A stretch of DNA of 9,214 nt from Methanomicrobiales archaeon (GTDB lineage: Archaea > Halobacteriota > Methanomicrobia > Methanomicrobiales > Methanospirillaceae), in the NCBI GenBank assembly GCA_012798365.1, contig JAAZNH010000207.1:1-9214 (forward strand), given 5' to 3'. Positions within the stretch are counted from its first letter, which is position 1; each line of letters opens with the position of its first letter. The notes below the pieces were generated by a model, which worked only from the letters and a program-made list of their open reading frames with translations, was not told where the DNA came from and ran no database searches. Shown here piece after piece: positions 6,436-9,214 of this stretch. Made by a program: the position numbers and the translations under genes.

Positions 6436-6443
6436 CTTAAATA
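6436..6443 (+). promoter_or_regulatory. TATA box of the fdhAB copy 2 operon
   Basis: CTTAAATA stands out as an AT element after GC-containing bases (CAGCACG, a weak BRE). Usual archaeal spacing places transcription start near 6465, giving a leader of about 20 bases that just contains the ribosome site. Confidence 0.55.
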
Positions 6444-6471
6444 GGGTTCTGCCAGACCTCTGATTTGTCAC

Positions 6472-6477
6472 GAGGTG
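6472..6477 (+). promoter_or_regulatory. Ribosome binding site of fdhA copy 2
   Basis: GAGGTG lies six bases before the ATG at 6484. It fixes that start, which also places the first Fe-S cysteine at residue 10 as expected for this family. Confidence 0.65.
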
Positions 6478-6483
6478 TGATAC

Positions 6484-8547
6484 ATGGATTTCAAGTACGT
6501 ACCAACTACCTGTCCGTATTGCGGGACTGGATGCGGGTTCAACCTTGTTGTCGCAGATGGCAAGGTTGTCGGCGTCCAGCCGTGGCAGCGCAATCCGGTC
6601 AATGAAGGAAAACTCTGCCCCAAGGGCACCTATGCCTGGGAATTTATCAACCACCCGGACCGGCTGACCAAGCCCCTCATCAAGAAGGATGGCAAGTTTG
6701 TTGAAGCCACCTGGGACGAAGCATACAAGCTCATCGCCCAGAAGTTCAAGTCCTACAAGGGCGACGAGATCCAGTGCCTTTCTTCAGCACGTGTCTCAAA
6801 CGAAGAGAACTACTTAATGAACAAGTTCGCCCGGGCAGTCCTGAAGACCCCTAACATCGACCACTGCGCCCGGCTCTGCCATGCTTCAACGGTCGTCGGC
6901 CTTGCCGGAACATTTGGATCCGGTGCCATGACCAACTCGATCGAAGATATCGGCGAGTCCAAATGCGTTTTTGTGCTTGGTTCAAACACCTTTGAGAACC
7001 ACCCGCTTATCGGCCGGCAGATCATGCTTGCCAAGAAGCGTGGCGGCAAGGTCATTGTGGCAGACCCGCGCCTGACCCCGACGGCAAAACAGGCAGACCT
7101 GTTTATGCAGTTCCACTCGGGTACTGATGTTGCCATCCTCAACGGCCTGATGCAGTACATCATCAAGAACGGCTGGGAGAACAAGGACTTCATCAAGAAC
7201 CGGACCAAGGACTTCGAGAAACTCAAGGAAGTTGTCATGAAGCCCGACTACGCTCTTGACAAAGTCTCGAAGATCAGCGGTATCCCCGAGGACCAGCTCA
7301 AGACTGCAGCCGAGTGGATTGCAAAAGCAGAATCCTCAAACGTCCTGTACTCGATGGGCATCACCCAGCACACCACCGGTGTCGACAATGTCAAGTCGGT
7401 TGCAAACCTCCAGATGCTGACCGGCCATCTTGGCAAGCGCGGCGGCGGTGTCAACGCACTCCGTGGCCAGAACAATGTGCAGGGCGCCTGCGACATGGGT
7501 GCACTGCCGAATGTTTACTCCGGTTACCAGGCAGTCATCAACCCGGACTTCCAGAAGAAGATGAAGGAAGCATGGGGCGTCTCTGATATTGCAGCAGGCA
7601 GGGTCGGCTACACCGTCACCGAGATGGTCAATGTCCTTGCTGACACCCCCGGCAAACTGAAATGCTTGTACATCATGGGTGAGAACCCGATGATCTCCGA
7701 CCCCGACCTCCACCATGTTGAGAAGGGTCTCAAGAATGCAGAATTCATTGTCGTCCAGGATATCTTCCTGACCGAGACTGCCCAGCTCGCTGACGTTGTC
7801 CTGCCCGCTGCCTGTTACGCAGAGAAGGACGGCACCCAGACCTCAACGGAACGCCGCGTCCAGAAGTGGAGGAAAGCCCAGGACCCGCCCGGCGAGGCAA
7901 AGCCTGACTGGCAGATCATCTGCGAACTGGCAAAGGTCATGGGATTCGAGAAGCAGTTCCCGTTCAAGAGCCCCGAGGAGATCTTTACTGAAGTTGCAAA
8001 GGTCACCCCGTCCTATGGTGGGATGGACTATGTCCGGCTCGAGAAGCCTGAAGCCCTCCACTGGCCCTGCCCGGCAAAGGACCACCCCGGCACCCCGATC
8101 CTGCACAAGGAGAAATTCGCCCACCCGGACGGCCTTGGCGTCTTCACGCCGATCGAGTTCAAGTACCCAGCTGAAGTCCCGGACAACGAGTTCCCGATCA
8201 TCCTCACCACCGGCCGCTGCATCTGGCACTGGCACACCGGCTCCATGACCCGCCGCTCACCCGACCTTGCACGCGAAGAGCCGACGGGCTGGGTTGAGAT
8301 CAATGATGATGATGCAAAGGAATGGGGCATCAAGGACAAAGAGATGATCAAGGCAGTCACCCGCCGTGGCGAGATCACGATTGGCGCCCGCGTCACCAAG
8401 GGCATCAAGCGCGGAGAAGTCTTCATCCCGTTCCACTTCGTGGAATGCGCCGCAAACGTGCTGACCAACAACGCTCTTGACCCGACCGCAAAGATCCCGG
8501 AGTTCAAGGCCTGTGCTCTCAGGATTGAGAAGATCAAGGAGGCCTGA
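6484..8547 (+). CDS. fdhA: Formate dehydrogenase catalytic subunit FdhA, copy 2 (complete)
   Basis: 687-residue cytoplasmic catalytic subunit, a full-length member of the molybdopterin oxidoreductase family. The N-terminal [4Fe-4S] site is C10-x2-C13-x3-C17 with C45, and Lys47 matches the electron-relay Lys44 of E. coli FdhF. The active site reads CARLCHASTVVGL: Cys132 stands where FdhF has selenocysteine 140, followed by His133 (FdhF His141). Arg327 in LRGQNNVQGACDMG matches Arg333. The C-terminal dinucleotide-binding domain begins near TTGRC (575-579) and carries HWHTGSMTRRSP (582-593), the common form in formate dehydrogenases. The gene has its own promoter and heads a second fdhAB operon. 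The stop is two bases before fdhB, inside its ribosome-site spacer. Codon bias is strong, suggesting high expression. Whether Mo or W is used cannot be read from sequence. Confidence 0.97.
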   Translation: MDFKYVPTTCPYCGTGCGFNLVVADGKVVGVQPWQRNPVNEGKLCPKGTYAWEFINHPDRLTKPLIKKDGKFVEATWDEAYKLIAQKFKSYKGDEIQCLSSARVSNEENYLMNKFARAVLKTPNIDHCARLCHASTVVGLAGTFGSGAMTNSIEDIGESKCVFVLGSNTFENHPLIGRQIMLAKKRGGKVIVADPRLTPTAKQADLFMQFHSGTDVAILNGLMQYIIKNGWENKDFIKNRTKDFEKLKEVVMKPDYALDKVSKISGIPEDQLKTAAEWIAKAESSNVLYSMGITQHTTGVDNVKSVANLQMLTGHLGKRGGGVNALRGQNNVQGACDMGALPNVYSGYQAVINPDFQKKMKEAWGVSDIAAGRVGYTVTEMVNVLADTPGKLKCLYIMGENPMISDPDLHHVEKGLKNAEFIVVQDIFLTETAQLADVVLPAACYAEKDGTQTSTERRVQKWRKAQDPPGEAKPDWQIICELAKVMGFEKQFPFKSPEEIFTEVAKVTPSYGGMDYVRLEKPEALHWPCPAKDHPGTPILHKEKFAHPDGLGVFTPIEFKYPAEVPDNEFPIILTTGRCIWHWHTGSMTRRSPDLAREEPTGWVEINDDDAKEWGIKDKEMIKAVTRRGEITIGARVTKGIKRGEVFIPFHFVECAANVLTNNALDPTAKIPEFKACALRIEKIKEA
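8536..8542 (+). promoter_or_regulatory. Ribosome binding site of fdhB copy 2
   Basis: AAGGAGG is formed by the last codons of fdhA, seven bases before the ATG at 8550. It is stronger than the GGTGG of the copy 1 junction. Confidence 0.7.
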
Positions 8548-8549
8548 AG

Positions 8550-9214
8550 ATGGCAAAGAAAGGCGATATGCTCTACGCGTGGACCAACGACGCAGAGATC
8601 AAGAAGAAGGCAGAACTCGGGGGAGCAGTCACCGCAATCTGGAAGCACGCTCTTGACAGCAAGGCCGTCGACGCAGTCCTCGTCATCTCCAAGGGTACTG
8701 ACCTGTACGATGCAAAGCCGGTCTTAATCAAGGACTCCAAGGAACTGGCAAATACCGCCGGTTCACTCCACTGCGGGACGCTCCTGCTGCCCAAACTGAT
8801 CAAGAAATACATGGATGGCGCCGCAAACATGAAGATCGGTGTCACGGTCAAGGGCTGCGATGCAATGGCATTCTATGAACTTGCCAAGCGCAAGCAGATC
8901 AACCTCGACAACATCGTCATGATCGGTGTCAACTGCGGTGGCTCCGTCAGCCCCGTCCTTGCACGGAAGATGATCAAGGAGAAGTACGGTGTTGACCCGG
9001 ACAAGGTCCACAAGGAAGAGATCGACAAAGGCCAGTTCATCATCGAGTACGAGGGAGGCCACAAGGGCATCTCCGTTGACGAACTCGAAGAGCATGGCTT
9101 TGGCCGTCGCTCCAACTGCCGCCGCTGCAAGATGAAGATCCCCCGCCAGGCTGACCTTGCCTGCGGTAACTGGGGTGTCATCGGCGAAAAGGCCGGCAAG
9201 GCAACCTTCGTTGA
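8550..9214 (+). CDS. fdhB: F420-type formate dehydrogenase beta subunit FdhB, copy 2 (3' truncated by window edge)
   Basis: The first 221 codons of the electron-transfer partner of FdhA copy 2. It begins MAKKGDMLYA and aligns without gaps to copy 1 through residue 221. Conserved FrhB-family cysteines are present at 75, 103, 129, 190, 193 and 205. The two C-terminal ferredoxin-like motifs would lie beyond the window. Differences from copy 1 concentrate in residues 30-125 (for example DGAANM against NEDKTR near 89-94), while residues 126-212 are nearly invariant. The start is set by AAGGAGG and by the two-base gap after fdhA. The frame stays open to the window end, so nothing suggests a pseudogene. 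Confidence 0.96.
   Translation, partial: MAKKGDMLYAWTNDAEIKKKAELGGAVTAIWKHALDSKAVDAVLVISKGTDLYDAKPVLIKDSKELANTAGSLHCGTLLLPKLIKKYMDGAANMKIGVTVKGCDAMAFYELAKRKQINLDNIVMIGVNCGGSVSPVLARKMIKEKYGVDPDKVHKEEIDKGQFIIEYEGGHKGISVDELEEHGFGRRSNCRRCKMKIPRQADLACGNWGVIGEKAGKATFV

Noticed and set aside
6394..6654. Minus-strand open frame of 86 codons across the fdhA copy 2 promoter
   Set aside because: Two thirds lies inside fdhA, it has no ribosome site of note, and it would run through the TATA element.
1..9214. Insertion sequence, phage or integron origin for the fdhAB duplication
   Set aside because: No transposase, terminal inverted repeats, target duplications or tRNA genes were seen. The paralogues are diverged, so the duplication looks old.
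1..9214. CRISPR array, tRNA or rRNA genes
   Set aside because: No regularly spaced repeats and no tRNA- or rRNA-like sequence were seen in the intergenic gaps.

Overview
The window is archaeal and most likely comes from a formate-using methanogen of the order Methanomicrobiales, perhaps Methanoregulaceae; the family assignment is only an impression. The basis is the F420-type formate dehydrogenase (an FdhA catalytic subunit followed by an FrhB-like FdhB), archaeal-style TATA/BRE promoters, purine-rich Shine-Dalgarno sites of the GGTG/GGAGG type, and T-tract gene ends. The formate dehydrogenase genes use a narrow, GC-rich codon set (AAG, GAC, ATC, AAC, CTC) typical of highly expressed genes. 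The transporter genes between them use a looser codon set.

Layout: (1) positions 2-2810, + strand: the 3' part of an fdhA gene (copy 1) and a complete fdhB (copy 1), one base apart. (2) 2811-2997: a convergent gap with a T-tract and a long imperfect palindrome. (3) 2998-4164, - strand: a Mot1/SulP-like molybdate or sulfate transporter. (4) 4165-4283: a 119-base divergent promoter region rich in short repeats. (5) 4284-6091, + strand: a tungstate-type ABC permease and ATPase (tupB-tupC) overlapping by ATGA, with no substrate-binding protein gene beside them. (6) 6092-6483: a 392-base gap with several potential, partly competing hairpins, AT-rich palindromes and the promoter of the next operon. 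(7) 6484-9214, + strand: a complete second fdhA (copy 2) and the first 221 codons of a second fdhB (copy 2).

How the parts fit: FdhA needs a molybdenum or tungsten bis-pterin cofactor. The two oxyanion importers between the two fdhAB operons would supply the metal. FdhA oxidises formate to CO2, and FdhB passes the electrons through Fe-S clusters and flavin to coenzyme F420, or to heterodisulfide reductase complexes in some methanogens. No formate transporter (fdhC), pterin-synthesis gene or regulator gene is present in the window.

I do not see a wholly new system. The points most worth checking are the paired, non-identical fdhAB copies flanking a metal-uptake cassette, the orphan TupBC pair, the repeat-rich divergent promoter, the potential structured element at 6226-6318, and the two different FdhA C-terminal types.
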